NCBI GenBank assembly: GCA_964652775.1
Contig: CAZZAM010000008.1
Coordinates: forward strand, 47,415-111,414
Direction of reading: 5' to 3'
DNA length: 64,000 nt
Source of the DNA: UBA11346 sp038060575
Lineage (GTDB): Bacteria > Planctomycetota > UBA11346
The notes beneath the pieces are model-generated. The model was not told where the DNA came from and did no database searches. It worked only from the letters and a program-made list of their open reading frames with translations. Every line of letters starts with the position of its first letter. Position 1 is the first letter of the stretch. The position numbers and the translations under genes are program-made. Below, piece after piece: positions 26,480 through 34,457 of this stretch.

Positions 26480-26685
26480 GGGGCTTCGCCCGGTGGCGTA
26501 AAGCTAGACGATTGATCTCGTCCTGGTGAGCCGCCAAGGCGCCAAGATCGCCAAGGAATTCGTGCCTTTCCTCTGTGGATAGGCTTGGTGGCCCAAGCTA
26601 ATCCTTTTTTCTTTGCGTCCTTGGCGTCTTGGCGGCTCACAAAACCGTGTGAATCCATTAGCTTTACGCCATTGGTCTAGGCCCC
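26480..26685. repeat. nested double palindrome (GGCGTAAAGCTA outer, GCCAAGG inner)
   Basis: The outer arms 26480-26507 and 26658-26685 share GGGGC and TGGCGTAAAGCTA. The inner arms 26526-26557 and 26618-26640 share GTGAGCCGCCAAGGCGCCAA-type words. The outer right arm covers the purF stop codon and last codons, so the element overlaps coding DNA. Confidence 0.85.
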
Positions 26686-28596
26686 AGCGCCCTCATACGA
26701 GCGGCCGGTCTTGCGTTCCATATAGTTCACGAATGCACGATTGCAGACCCGCGTACCGCCGGGCGTCGGGTAATCACCGGTGAAATACCAATCGCCGGTG
26801 TGATTGGGGATTGCGTTGCGCAGTCCCGCGACGGTCTGATAGACGACGACCAGTTCGCCATCCCAGTCGGCTGGACGCACCAAGCGCGCGATGCGTTCAG
26901 AAATTTCCTGGTCGGTGAATGGCTCGTAGATGCGCTTCACGTGATTGATCGGTGGGTCTCCCGGCTTCACCGGTTCGCGGCACGCGGCGAGCACGTCGTT
27001 CAGCAACGACTCCTGTTTGCGTTCCTGCAGTAACTTCGTCGCTGCTTCAAAGGCGATGAACTTGCCGAGTTCGCTCATGTCGATGCCGTAGCAGTCCGGA
27101 TAACGAATTTGCGGCGCACTCGACAGCACGACGATGCGCTTGGGCCGCAGCCGCGCGAGCATGCGCAGAATACTTTGTCGGAGCGTAGTGCCGCGCACGA
27201 TTGAATCGTCGATGGCAACCAAGCTGTCGAGACCCGGGCGGAGAATGCCGCGCGACACGTCATAAGCATGCGCGACCAAGTCGCTGCGATCGCCTTCGCC
27301 GGTAATGAACGTGCGTAGTTTGGCGTCCTTTTGCGTCGCCTTTTCCTGCCAGGTGCGCACCGCCAAGACATCGTGGAGGCGCGCCGGGGTCAGCTGACCC
27401 GTCGCCTGCAGATCAAGAATCTGTCGTTCTTTCCAATCGCTGAGCCAGGTCTGCAATCCATCAAGCAGTCCGTAGTACGCGCTTTCAGCAGTATTGGGGA
27501 TGTAACTGAGGACGGTGTGATCCAGGTCGTGATCGACGGCCTCTAGCATTGCCGGCACGAGTTCTCGGCCCAGCGCCTTCCGCTCGCGGTAAATTTCGGC
27601 GTCGTTGCCACGACTGAAATAGATGCGCTCGAAGGTGCAGGAGCGTTTTTCGGCAGCGGGCAGGATCTCGACCTGGGCGGCTTGACCACGGTGATCCACG
27701 ATGACCGCGCAACCAGGCGTGACTTCCTGCACGCGCTCGGGTTCGACATCGAAACAGGTGACTAGTGCAGCTCGCTCACTCGCCAGAGCGACAACCTCGT
27801 CATCTTCATACCAGTAGCCGGGCCGAATCCCGTTGGGATCGCGGATCGCGAAGCACGCGCCATGACCAACGATGCCGGCCATGAAGTAACCACCATCCCA
27901 ACTGCGCGCAGCGCGGCGCAAAACCTTGCCGAGATCGAGTTGATCGGCGAGCGCCGAGCGCAGCGCTTCGCCCTTGAGTCCCTGGTCTTCGGCCTTGCGC
28001 GATACCGCTTCGTTCGCCACGTCGAGGAAATGGCCGATCTTCTCCATCACGGTCGCGGTGTCGGCCTCGCCAACCGGATGCTGACCGAGTTCAATCAACA
28101 TGTTGAACAACACGTCGGTATTGGTCAGGTTGAAATTACCGGCAACACACAGATTGCTGCTCGGCGAATTGGAATGGCGCAAGAAGGGATGGCAGTTATC
28201 GATGCCGTAACCGCCGTGGGTGCCGTAGCGCAGATGACCGAGATACACCTCGCCGCAGAACGGGAACCCGCGCTTGAGCCCTTCCACATCGGTGTGGTTA
28301 ACCTTCTTCTCAGCAACCAGCCGGGCGTGATCGTCGAGAATGTGTTTCCACAGCCGATCGAGGCTGTCTTTGCCGCCCTCGCGATGCCGCGAGAGATACG
28401 GCACGCCGTAGGGCATGCCTTGGCGCAGCACGGCGATGCCCGCTCCATCTTGACCGCGATTGCGCTGCTTCTCCATCAGCAGGTACATTTTGCGCATGCC
28501 CCACAGCGCGGTGCCGTGGGTCTGCTGATAATACGCCAACGGCTTCTTCAACCGGATGATCGCGATGCCGCATTCGTGCTTGATCGGGTCGCTCAT
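26677..28596 (-). CDS. purF: amidophosphoribosyltransferase
   Basis: PurF makes 5-phosphoribosylamine from PRPP and glutamine, the first committed purine step. The catalytic Cys of the class-II amidotransferase domain is C9 (DPIKHECGIA). This is the long (639-residue) form seen in several phyla; extra segments within the glutaminase half separate RNRGQDGAGIAV from HLRYGTHGG. The PRPP-binding loop is VAIDDSIVRGTTLR (about residues 460-473). It is 14 bases downstream of serS on the same strand, so probably co-transcribed. Its 3' end is overlapped by a palindrome arm. Confidence 0.93.
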   Translation of the reverse strand: MSDPIKHECGIAIIRLKKPLAYYQQTHGTALWGMRKMYLLMEKQRNRGQDGAGIAVLRQGMPYGVPYLSRHREGGKDSLDRLWKHILDDHARLVAEKKVNHTDVEGLKRGFPFCGEVYLGHLRYGTHGGYGIDNCHPFLRHSNSPSSNLCVAGNFNLTNTDVLFNMLIELGQHPVGEADTATVMEKIGHFLDVANEAVSRKAEDQGLKGEALRSALADQLDLGKVLRRAARSWDGGYFMAGIVGHGACFAIRDPNGIRPGYWYEDDEVVALASERAALVTCFDVEPERVQEVTPGCAVIVDHRGQAAQVEILPAAEKRSCTFERIYFSRGNDAEIYRERKALGRELVPAMLEAVDHDLDHTVLSYIPNTAESAYYGLLDGLQTWLSDWKERQILDLQATGQLTPARLHDVLAVRTWQEKATQKDAKLRTFITGEGDRSDLVAHAYDVSRGILRPGLDSLVAIDDSIVRGTTLRQSILRMLARLRPKRIVVLSSAPQIRYPDCYGIDMSELGKFIAFEAATKLLQERKQESLLNDVLAACREPVKPGDPPINHVKRIYEPFTDQEISERIARLVRPADWDGELVVVYQTVAGLRNAIPNHTGDWYFTGDYPTPGGTRVCNRAFVNYMERKTGRSYEGAGA

Positions 28597-28610
28597 CGGA
28601 TGGTTCCGCG

Positions 28611-29888
28611 TTATGCTTTCGCGATCCGGTCGAGGCCGCCGAGATATGGTCGCAAAACCGGCGGAACGATCACCGATCCATCGGCCTGCTGGTAGTTTTC
28701 CAACAACGCGATGATCGTGCGCGGCAGGGCGAGGCCCGAACCGTTGAGCGTGTGCACCAACTGCGGCTTGCCGTCAGCACCACGATAGCGGATCGCCGAG
28801 CGCCGCGCCTGGAAGTCGGTGAACACCGAGCATGAACTCACTTCCAACCACGAACTCGTTCCCGCGCCCCAAACTTCGATATCGAAGGTGCAGGCTGATG
28901 AGAAGCCAATATCACCAGTGCAGAGTTGGATGACGCGGTGATGCAGACCGAGCTGCTGTAAGAACCACTCGGCGTGGCCGCGCATAACATCCAGATCTTG
29001 GCGACTGCGCTCGGGCGTTGTGAACCACACCATTTCGACCTTGTCGAACTGGTGAACACGAGTCATGCCGCGCGTGCCGATGCCAGCAGCGCCGGCTTCA
29101 CGACGGAAACACGGCGTATGCGCGCAGTAACGCAGCGGCAGCGTCGCCAGATCCAGAATCTCGCCAGCGTGCAGATTGGTCAGGGGAACTTCAGCGGTCG
29201 GAATCAGTACCAACTCGTCGTCTTTGCACTCGTAATACTGACCTTTGAACTTGGGCAGTTGGCCGACATTGACCAGCATCTGCGGCGTAACGAGGTACGG
29301 CACCGCCCATTCCGTGTAACCGTTCTTGGTCGTATGCACATCAAGGAACCAACTGATCAGTGCACGCGACAGCTTGGCGCCAGCGCCCTTGAGCGCGACG
29401 AAACCCGAGCCAGACATCCTGGCACCGCGATCGAAGTCCATGATGCCGAGCGCCGGTGCGAGATCCCAGTGTGCCTTGGGCGCGAAGGTAAACTTCGGCA
29501 GCTCGCCCCACACCGAGACAACCGGATTGTCGGCGGCTTCTTTGCCAACTGCGACTTCGGGCAGACAGGGATTGGGTAGGTAGAGCAATTTGTCATTGAG
29601 CTCGCGCTCGGCGGTTTCGCGTTCGGCGTCAAGCGCCTTGTGCTGATCGCCCAGCGCGCGTGCCTTGGCTTTGGCCTCCTCGACAGCTGCGCCGCCTTGC
29701 TTGGCTGCCGCACCGATCGACTTGCTGGCCTGGTTCAGCTCAGCCTTGATCGCTTCGGCCTTGGTCTTTAACCCGCGGACCCGCTCATCGGCGGCGATCA
29801 ACGCATCGACATCGGCTTTTTCTCCGCGATTCGCCCATGCTGTCCGGAAACTGTTGGGGTCTTTGCGGAAGGCTGCGAGGTCGATCAT
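28611..29888 (-). CDS. serS: seryl-tRNA synthetase
   Basis: A 425-residue class II synthetase that charges tRNA-Ser (and tRNA-Sec). The N-terminal coiled-coil arm (about 30-105) contacts the long variable arm of the tRNA. Motif 2 is CFRREAGAAGIGTRGMTRVHQF, and motif 3 is LNGSGLALPRTIIALLENYQ. Length and order fit the family. I start at ATG 29888 (MIDLAAFRKDP); an upstream in-frame start would add 29 hydrophobic unlikely residues. It precedes purF by 14 bases on the minus strand and is divergent from the metalloprotease gene. Confidence 0.96.
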   Translation of the reverse strand: MIDLAAFRKDPNSFRTAWANRGEKADVDALIAADERVRGLKTKAEAIKAELNQASKSIGAAAKQGGAAVEEAKAKARALGDQHKALDAERETAERELNDKLLYLPNPCLPEVAVGKEAADNPVVSVWGELPKFTFAPKAHWDLAPALGIMDFDRGARMSGSGFVALKGAGAKLSRALISWFLDVHTTKNGYTEWAVPYLVTPQMLVNVGQLPKFKGQYYECKDDELVLIPTAEVPLTNLHAGEILDLATLPLRYCAHTPCFRREAGAAGIGTRGMTRVHQFDKVEMVWFTTPERSRQDLDVMRGHAEWFLQQLGLHHRVIQLCTGDIGFSSACTFDIEVWGAGTSSWLEVSSCSVFTDFQARRSAIRYRGADGKPQLVHTLNGSGLALPRTIIALLENYQQADGSVIVPPVLRPYLGGLDRIAKA

Positions 29889-29940
29889 GGCGGGGCTGGA
29901 AAGGTAAGACCTGGCATGGGCGGGCAAGGAGGTGAAACCA

Positions 29941-30018
29941 AGGCTGAAGGAGGAAGGCAGAATGAGGAAAAACACCGCCAGTTTTCATCCTTCTGCCTTC
30001 CTACTTCTGACTTCTCCG
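29941..30018. repeat. GGATGAAGGCAGAAGG palindrome, copy 2
   Basis: Left arm 29941-29973 and right arm 29981-30018 are inverted copies of the AAGGCAGAA / AAGGATGAAAAC words, with ACCGCCAGTTTTC at the loop as in the copy at 22311-22384. It lies in the divergent space between serS and the metalloprotease-like gene. Confidence 0.75.
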
Positions 30019-30031
30019 TATTCTCTCCCCC

Positions 30032-30652
30032 GTGATCGCCACCATCGTCAGCCTGCTTGTCGCCATCGCCCTCGCCGTCGGAGCCGGTCCGTTGTGCTGG
30101 TACGTCCTTCAATGGTCTGCGCTAAAGGTCACATGGCCACCGCCTGATGCTGCGGCCACCACCGCCGGAGCTGGACTCGGGTTGCTCTTCCTGCTTTGGC
30201 GGAAGCCGAACTGGTTCCTGCACACCGCCGTCCACGAGCTCTGCCATTTTCTCGTCTGTCTACTGGTCTTCGTTCGGCCCACCGGCATCTCGATCACCGA
30301 TGGTAAGGGCGGAGCCGTCGAACACGTGCAGACCGATCCAGTTCGCAGCACCATAATCAGTATCGCCCCCTACACGCTGCCGCTGCTCCTGCTGCCCGTA
30401 CTCGCGATCAGACACTTCGTGATCACCTCGCCCGATCCGTGGCGCCATGTGATGTCGGGATTGTGCGCGCTGTTGTTCGTCACGCATCTGCAAGGCTTGT
30501 TCCACAACGTGCGCATTAACATCACCGGCGATCAATCCGACTTGGTGAAGGTTGGCCGGCCACTGTCCGCCGTGCTGATCACGTTGATCCTGATGTTGGT
30601 CACCGCCTGGACACTGCGCGCGCTCTGGACCGGGGAACCGAGCGGGCATTGA
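30032..30652 (+). CDS. M50-like membrane zinc metallopeptidase
   Basis: A 206-residue membrane protein with four to five hydrophobic helices. The helix starting at about residue 60 carries HELCH (H68, E69, H72), the HExxH zinc site in the context TAVHELCHFLV, typical of small M50B-like intramembrane peptidases. A downstream HNVRINITGDQSDL segment could supply the third metal ligand (Asp) as in site-2 proteases. No signal or PDZ domain is present. Substrate unknown. The start is GTG at 30032. The stop overlaps the next gene's TTG start by four bases, so the two proteins are likely coupled. Confidence 0.7.
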   Translation: MIATIVSLLVAIALAVGAGPLCWYVLQWSALKVTWPPPDAAATTAGAGLGLLFLLWRKPNWFLHTAVHELCHFLVCLLVFVRPTGISITDGKGGAVEHVQTDPVRSTIISIAPYTLPLLLLPVLAIRHFVITSPDPWRHVMSGLCALLFVTHLQGLFHNVRINITGDQSDLVKVGRPLSAVLITLILMLVTAWTLRALWTGEPSGH

Positions 30653-31185
30653 GCCAAGTCCCCGACAACCTACGCAGACTCTTGCAGTTGGGATACAGCG
30701 CCGAGCGCGCAGCGGCGTTCGCGTATCGCGGACACGCCGCATCCGTGCGCAGTCCGGACGAACAACAACACATTCTGAAAATCGAAGCCGAAGAATGGCA
30801 ACATCGCGACAATCTGCACCGCATGCTGAATGCCATCGGAGCTAAACCGTCGCGCTGGCTCGAGTTCAAATACCACTGCATTGGCAAGCTCATCTCCGGA
30901 TCCTGTTTCGTCATCGGCTATTTCATGCCGATGTACTTCGCTGGTCGACTCGAAAGCGGTAACGTCAACGAGTACGTACGTATGATTGAACTATCGCGTG
31001 GAACCGTCCTGGCGAACGAACACGCCTGCATGATCGAGATGGCTCGGGTCGAGAAGGAACACGAATTGTACTTCCTGTCCTGCGCCAGCAGTCACTGGAT
31101 GATGCCCCTATTCCAACGGATCTTCGGCTGGGGACCGGGCGTGAGCTACAACACGATGTCTGTCGATCGCGTCGACGCGGCGTGA
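30649..31185 (+). CDS. COQ7-like ferritin-fold di-iron protein
   Basis: A 178-residue protein with the COQ7/ferritin-like four-helix layout. Likely iron ligands sit in AERAAAFAYRGH, EAEEWQHRDNL (ExxH-type) and further in EYVRMIELSRGTVLANEHACMIEMARVEKEHELYF (E and ExxH-type), with a GAKPSRWLEFKYHCIGKL linker that resembles the RPS..W..G stretch of demethoxyubiquinone hydroxylases. It may hydroxylate a quinone precursor or act on another membrane substrate. It starts at TTG inside the upstream stop (TTGA). A direct role in ubiquinone synthesis is not supported by neighbours. Confidence 0.7.
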   Translation: MSQVPDNLRRLLQLGYSAERAAAFAYRGHAASVRSPDEQQHILKIEAEEWQHRDNLHRMLNAIGAKPSRWLEFKYHCIGKLISGSCFVIGYFMPMYFAGRLESGNVNEYVRMIELSRGTVLANEHACMIEMARVEKEHELYFLSCASSHWMMPLFQRIFGWGPGVSYNTMSVDRVDAA

Positions 31186-31204
31186 TGTCAACAGCAGCAC
31201 AAAT

Positions 31205-31225
31205 ATATGATATATGATGTATGAT
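31205..31225. repeat. three tandem heptamers (ATATGAT)
   Basis: ATATGAT, ATATGAT and GTATGAT follow each other directly. It lies in the short AT-rich gap downstream of the COQ7-like gene. Function not evident. Confidence 0.65.
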
Positions 31226-31314
31226 GACTGTGTGCGCCGACGTGTTGAAGAAGTTGACGAAAGAAGTTGCCCAAGAGAAGAGAACTAAAGACTCAACATG
31301 TCTAGGGGGTCAAA

Positions 31315-31611
31315 GTGATGCGGTTACCGTGGAGAAAAATCTTCGTTACTGCTATATGCGGCGTGCTCGCCGATCTGCTACTCGTGAGCTCGCCGATAAT
31401 CGGAATTATCGGGACGCTTTTCCTGGGCTGGGGCATCATGGGCGGCGTCCTCATCATGCTTGTTCCGTTGATTCTCAGTATCGTACTGGACGAAATTGGC
31501 TCGCTCTATGGCCTGGATCGCCAGAACTCATGGATGGTAGCGATCCGGCGACTGCGCGGCAAAAAACCAGCGACGCCGTCACAGCAACATCACTCCGAGC
31601 CCAACCATTGA
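31315..31611 (+). CDS. small hypothetical membrane protein
   Basis: A 98-residue protein with two membrane helices (about 10-30 and 33-58; VTAICGVLADLLLVSSPIIG and GTLFLGWGIMGGVLIMLVPLIL) and a basic, Gln/Ser-rich soluble tail (RRLRGKKPATPSQQHH). A purine-rich AGGGGG lies just upstream. GTG 31315 and ATG 31318 are both possible starts. I recognise no family. It stands alone between an AT-rich gap and a large cruciform-like repeat. Confidence 0.5.
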   Translation: MMRLPWRKIFVTAICGVLADLLLVSSPIIGIIGTLFLGWGIMGGVLIMLVPLILSIVLDEIGSLYGLDRQNSWMVAIRRLRGKKPATPSQQHHSEPNH

Positions 31612-31637
31612 ATCGTTCAGGGCCAAAGGCCCGACAT

Positions 31638-31776
31638 CATCCCAGCCTGGGGCAACGCCCCAGGACTAGATATCCAAAGAGATCAAGGGCTGAAGGCCCG
31701 ACCCATAATAGATCGGGCCTTCAGCCCTAACCATCATGTCGCACACATTCCTGGGGCGTTGCCCCAGGCTGGGATG
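31638..31776. repeat. nested perfect inverted repeats (CCTGGGGC outer, AGGGCTGAAGG inner)
   Basis: A perfect 28-bp outer pair (31638-31665 with 31749-31776) encloses a perfect 16-bp inner pair (31686-31701 with 31713-31728). Each outer arm is also self-complementary (CCTGGGGC AAC GCCCCAGG). Architecture and words match the element at 60265-60438. Confidence 0.95.
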
Positions 31777-31853
31777 GATTGCGCCGTTGGCGCGCATATC
31801 GAACGGGTAAGTCGATTATCCTGAGCTACATTACCCAGCGATACCCAACTGCA

Positions 31854-32456
31854 TCACGTCGCTTCAAGTCCCCGCGCCATCAGAATCTTGCCCGAGCGGA
31901 CCAGCTCAATGATGCCGAACGGCTTGAGCAAACCGATGATCGCGTCGATCTTCTCGGTCTCGCCGGCGCAGCGCAGAATGACGGATTCGGTGCCGAAATC
32001 GACGACTTTGGCCTTGAAGTTTTCGGCGATCTGGAGGATCTCGGTGCGCTCCTTGAGGCCAGTCTTGATCTTCACCAGGACCAATTCGCTTTCGATAACT
32101 TCCTGACCAGTGTGATCGATGGCGTGAACAACATCGATCAGCTTCTCAAGCTGCCTGATGATTTGCTCCAGCGTGTCCGGATCGCCCGAACACGTGATCG
32201 TCATGCGCGAGAACTCACCCGGCTGACTCTCGATGCCGGCGACCGAGATCGCCGGTGACACGACCAGCGACTCCATGTTGTAGCCGCGCCGCGAGAACAC
32301 GAGCGACACGCGCACCAGCACGCCCGGCTTGTTGCGCACAAGCAGCGAGATGGTGTGCATCGGCTGCACAATGACATCAGTAACGATGTCACGTCGTGGG
32401 GCTTTGCCCGGATCGAGCTCAAAGGATGCGCCGCGTTGAATTGTGGTGGTGGCCAT
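31854..32456 (-). CDS. ilvN: acetolactate synthase small subunit
   Basis: A 200-residue regulatory subunit of acetolactate synthase, carrying an N-terminal ACT domain (about 30-105: HTISLLVRNKPGVLVRVSLVFSRRGYNMESL) that binds valine and stimulates the catalytic subunit. The C-terminal half is the ALS_ss_C domain. About 25 extra residues precede the ACT domain compared with short homologues. It follows ilvB after 36 bases on the same strand, so the two form an operon for branched-chain amino acid synthesis. Confidence 0.94.
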   Translation of the reverse strand: MATTTIQRGASFELDPGKAPRRDIVTDVIVQPMHTISLLVRNKPGVLVRVSLVFSRRGYNMESLVVSPAISVAGIESQPGEFSRMTITCSGDPDTLEQIIRQLEKLIDVVHAIDHTGQEVIESELVLVKIKTGLKERTEILQIAENFKAKVVDFGTESVILRCAGETEKIDAIIGLLKPFGIIELVRSGKILMARGLEAT

Positions 32457-32492
32457 GGGAACCTCAGTTCGTGGTGTGATTGGTCAGAGCGG

Positions 32493-34205
32493 TCAGGTCG
32501 ATCCCGACGGCTTCTCCATCTTCTCTTTCGGCTTCTCGATGATCATACCCGACAGCGGAGCACCGGCGGGGATCATCGGGAAGACGTTATCTTCCTTCAC
32601 GACCTCGACCTCGATCACGCACGGACCTTTGAAGCTGTTGGCCCACTTGATTGCCTTATCGACGTCAGCTGCGCGGCGAACGTGCTTGCCCTTGATGCCA
32701 TAAGCCTCGGCGAGTTTGACGAAGTCGGGATTGCCCGGCAGGTCAGAACCCGAGAGGCGATTTTCAAAGAACAACTCTTGCCACTGGCGGATCATGCCGA
32801 GGTAGCTGTTGTTGATGATCAGAATCTTGACGTTGACCTTTTCCAGGAACGCAGTCGAGAGTTCGCACAGCGTCATCTGGAAACCACCGTCGCCGACGAT
32901 CGCCCACACGGTCTTGTTGGGATTGCCCAGCGCCGCGCCAATCGCCGAGGGAAAACCAAAACCCATGGTGCCGGCACCGCCACTGGAAATCCAATGACGA
33001 TTCTTCGTGGTCAGGCAGAACTGCGCTGCCCACATCTGATGTTGTCCGACGTCGGTGGTAAGGATCGCATCGCGACCACCCAGCTTGTCGAGACGATCCA
33101 TCACGTATTGGGCGCGTAAGCCGCCCTTTTTCGCGTATTTGAGCGGATACTGTTTGCGCCACGCGGCAATCTCAGTCAGCCACGCAGCGGTGTCGGCCTT
33201 GCTGACGAGTGGGATCAAATCTTCGACCACCAAACGCGCATCGCCAAGCAGGCTGACGTGTGGCCGCACCACTTTGGCAAATTCAGCGCGGTCGATGTCG
33301 ATGTGGATCTTGATCGCGTCCTTGCAGAACTCGCTGAGCTTTCCCGTAATGCGATCGTCCCAACGGGCGCCGATCGCGATGATCAGATCACAACCAGCGA
33401 CTGCTTTATTCGCGTACGCGGTACCGTGCATGCCGAGCATGCCGAGATGTAGCGGGTGATCTTCGCGACACGCGCCCTTGCCAAGCAACGTGTTGACGAT
33501 CGGCGCGTTGAGCTTTTCAGCCAGACGAATGATTGCCTCGCCAGCGTTGGACATGACTGAGCCATGACCGACGTACAACACGGGACGCTTGGCCTTGGTC
33601 AGATACTCAGCAGCCTTTTTCACGTCGGCGGCAGGCGCGCGACCAGGAACCGTGTAGCCGGGCAGGTTGACCTGATCGACGAACGGCGCGGAGCACGGAC
33701 CCTGGGTCACGTCCTTGGGCAGATCGATCAACACCGGACCGGGGCGACCAGTGGTCGCGATGTGGAATGCTTCCTTCATCACGCGTGGAATGTCGGCCGC
33801 GTTCTTGACCAGATAGCTGTGCTTCACGACCGCGTAGGTAATGCCGGTGACGTCGGCTTCTTGAAAGGCGTCTTTGCCGAGCATCGGCGTAATCGTCTGA
33901 CCGGTTAGCACGATCATCGGCACCGAGTCCATCATCGCGGTCAGCAGTCCGGTCACGCAGTTGGTCGCGCCGGGGCCCGAGGTCACCAGCACGACGCCAA
34001 CCTTGCCGGTCGCGCGGGCGTAACCGTCAGCCATGTGGGTCGCACCCTGCTCGTGGCGGACCTGGATGAGCTTGACCTTGGAATCGACCAACGCATCGAA
34101 GATCGGCATAGCCGCGCCGCCAGAGTAGCCGTAAACCCGCTCAATACCCTCACGTTCGAGGCAGCGGACGACCACTTCACCGCCGGTTGGGACTTTTGAA
34201 CTCAT
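32493..34205 (-). CDS. ilvB: acetolactate synthase large subunit
   Basis: A 570-residue ThDP-dependent catalytic subunit that condenses two pyruvates, or pyruvate and 2-oxobutyrate. The catalytic Glu is in VRHEQGATHMADGYAR (about residues 50-65), and the ThDP site is the VGDGGFQM...NNSYLGM pair near 440-470. FAD-domain segments lie between. I choose ATG 34205 because GGAG stands six bases upstream; an in-frame ATG at 34217 is the alternative. A promoter-like sequence lies about 80-110 bases upstream. It is the first gene of ilvBN. Confidence 0.96.
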   Translation of the reverse strand: MSSKVPTGGEVVVRCLEREGIERVYGYSGGAAMPIFDALVDSKVKLIQVRHEQGATHMADGYARATGKVGVVLVTSGPGATNCVTGLLTAMMDSVPMIVLTGQTITPMLGKDAFQEADVTGITYAVVKHSYLVKNAADIPRVMKEAFHIATTGRPGPVLIDLPKDVTQGPCSAPFVDQVNLPGYTVPGRAPAADVKKAAEYLTKAKRPVLYVGHGSVMSNAGEAIIRLAEKLNAPIVNTLLGKGACREDHPLHLGMLGMHGTAYANKAVAGCDLIIAIGARWDDRITGKLSEFCKDAIKIHIDIDRAEFAKVVRPHVSLLGDARLVVEDLIPLVSKADTAAWLTEIAAWRKQYPLKYAKKGGLRAQYVMDRLDKLGGRDAILTTDVGQHQMWAAQFCLTTKNRHWISSGGAGTMGFGFPSAIGAALGNPNKTVWAIVGDGGFQMTLCELSTAFLEKVNVKILIINNSYLGMIRQWQELFFENRLSGSDLPGNPDFVKLAEAYGIKGKHVRRAADVDKAIKWANSFKGPCVIEVEVVKEDNVFPMIPAGAPLSGMIIEKPKEKMEKPSGST

Positions 34206-34286
34206 GTTTGGCTCCATAGGCGGCTGGTTGCTGGCGAAGTTGACTGTTTTAATGGTCTATCGCTCGTCGTCCGCTGAGTGGGACGG

Positions 34287-34315
34287 CTTATAGGGGTCGT
34301 TTTCTGGCAAGTCAA
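34287..34315 (-). promoter_or_regulatory. sigma-70-like promoter for ilvBN
   Basis: On the minus strand, TTGACT (34315-34310) and TATAAG (34292-34287) are separated by 17 bases, one mismatch each from consensus. This leaves a 5' leader of about 75 bases before the ilvB ATG at 34205. I saw no attenuator or leader peptide in the leader. The match is based on sequence only. Confidence 0.5.
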
Positions 34316-34457
34316 CGTCATTCTCGGCAATTGGTCGTTTAAAGTTAGTTAAATGCCGACAAGTTGACATAGTTTTATGAAATTGAGGACACAACATTGG
34401 TCTATTTGCGTCAATCTGCCCATGGACCCCAAGGGAAATGGCTCCAACATGCCGCTC

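Noticed and set aside
27862..28695. Long open frame opposite purF
   Set aside because: It is antisense to a well-supported enzyme, has no family features and has no ribosome site; it results from the codon bias of purF.
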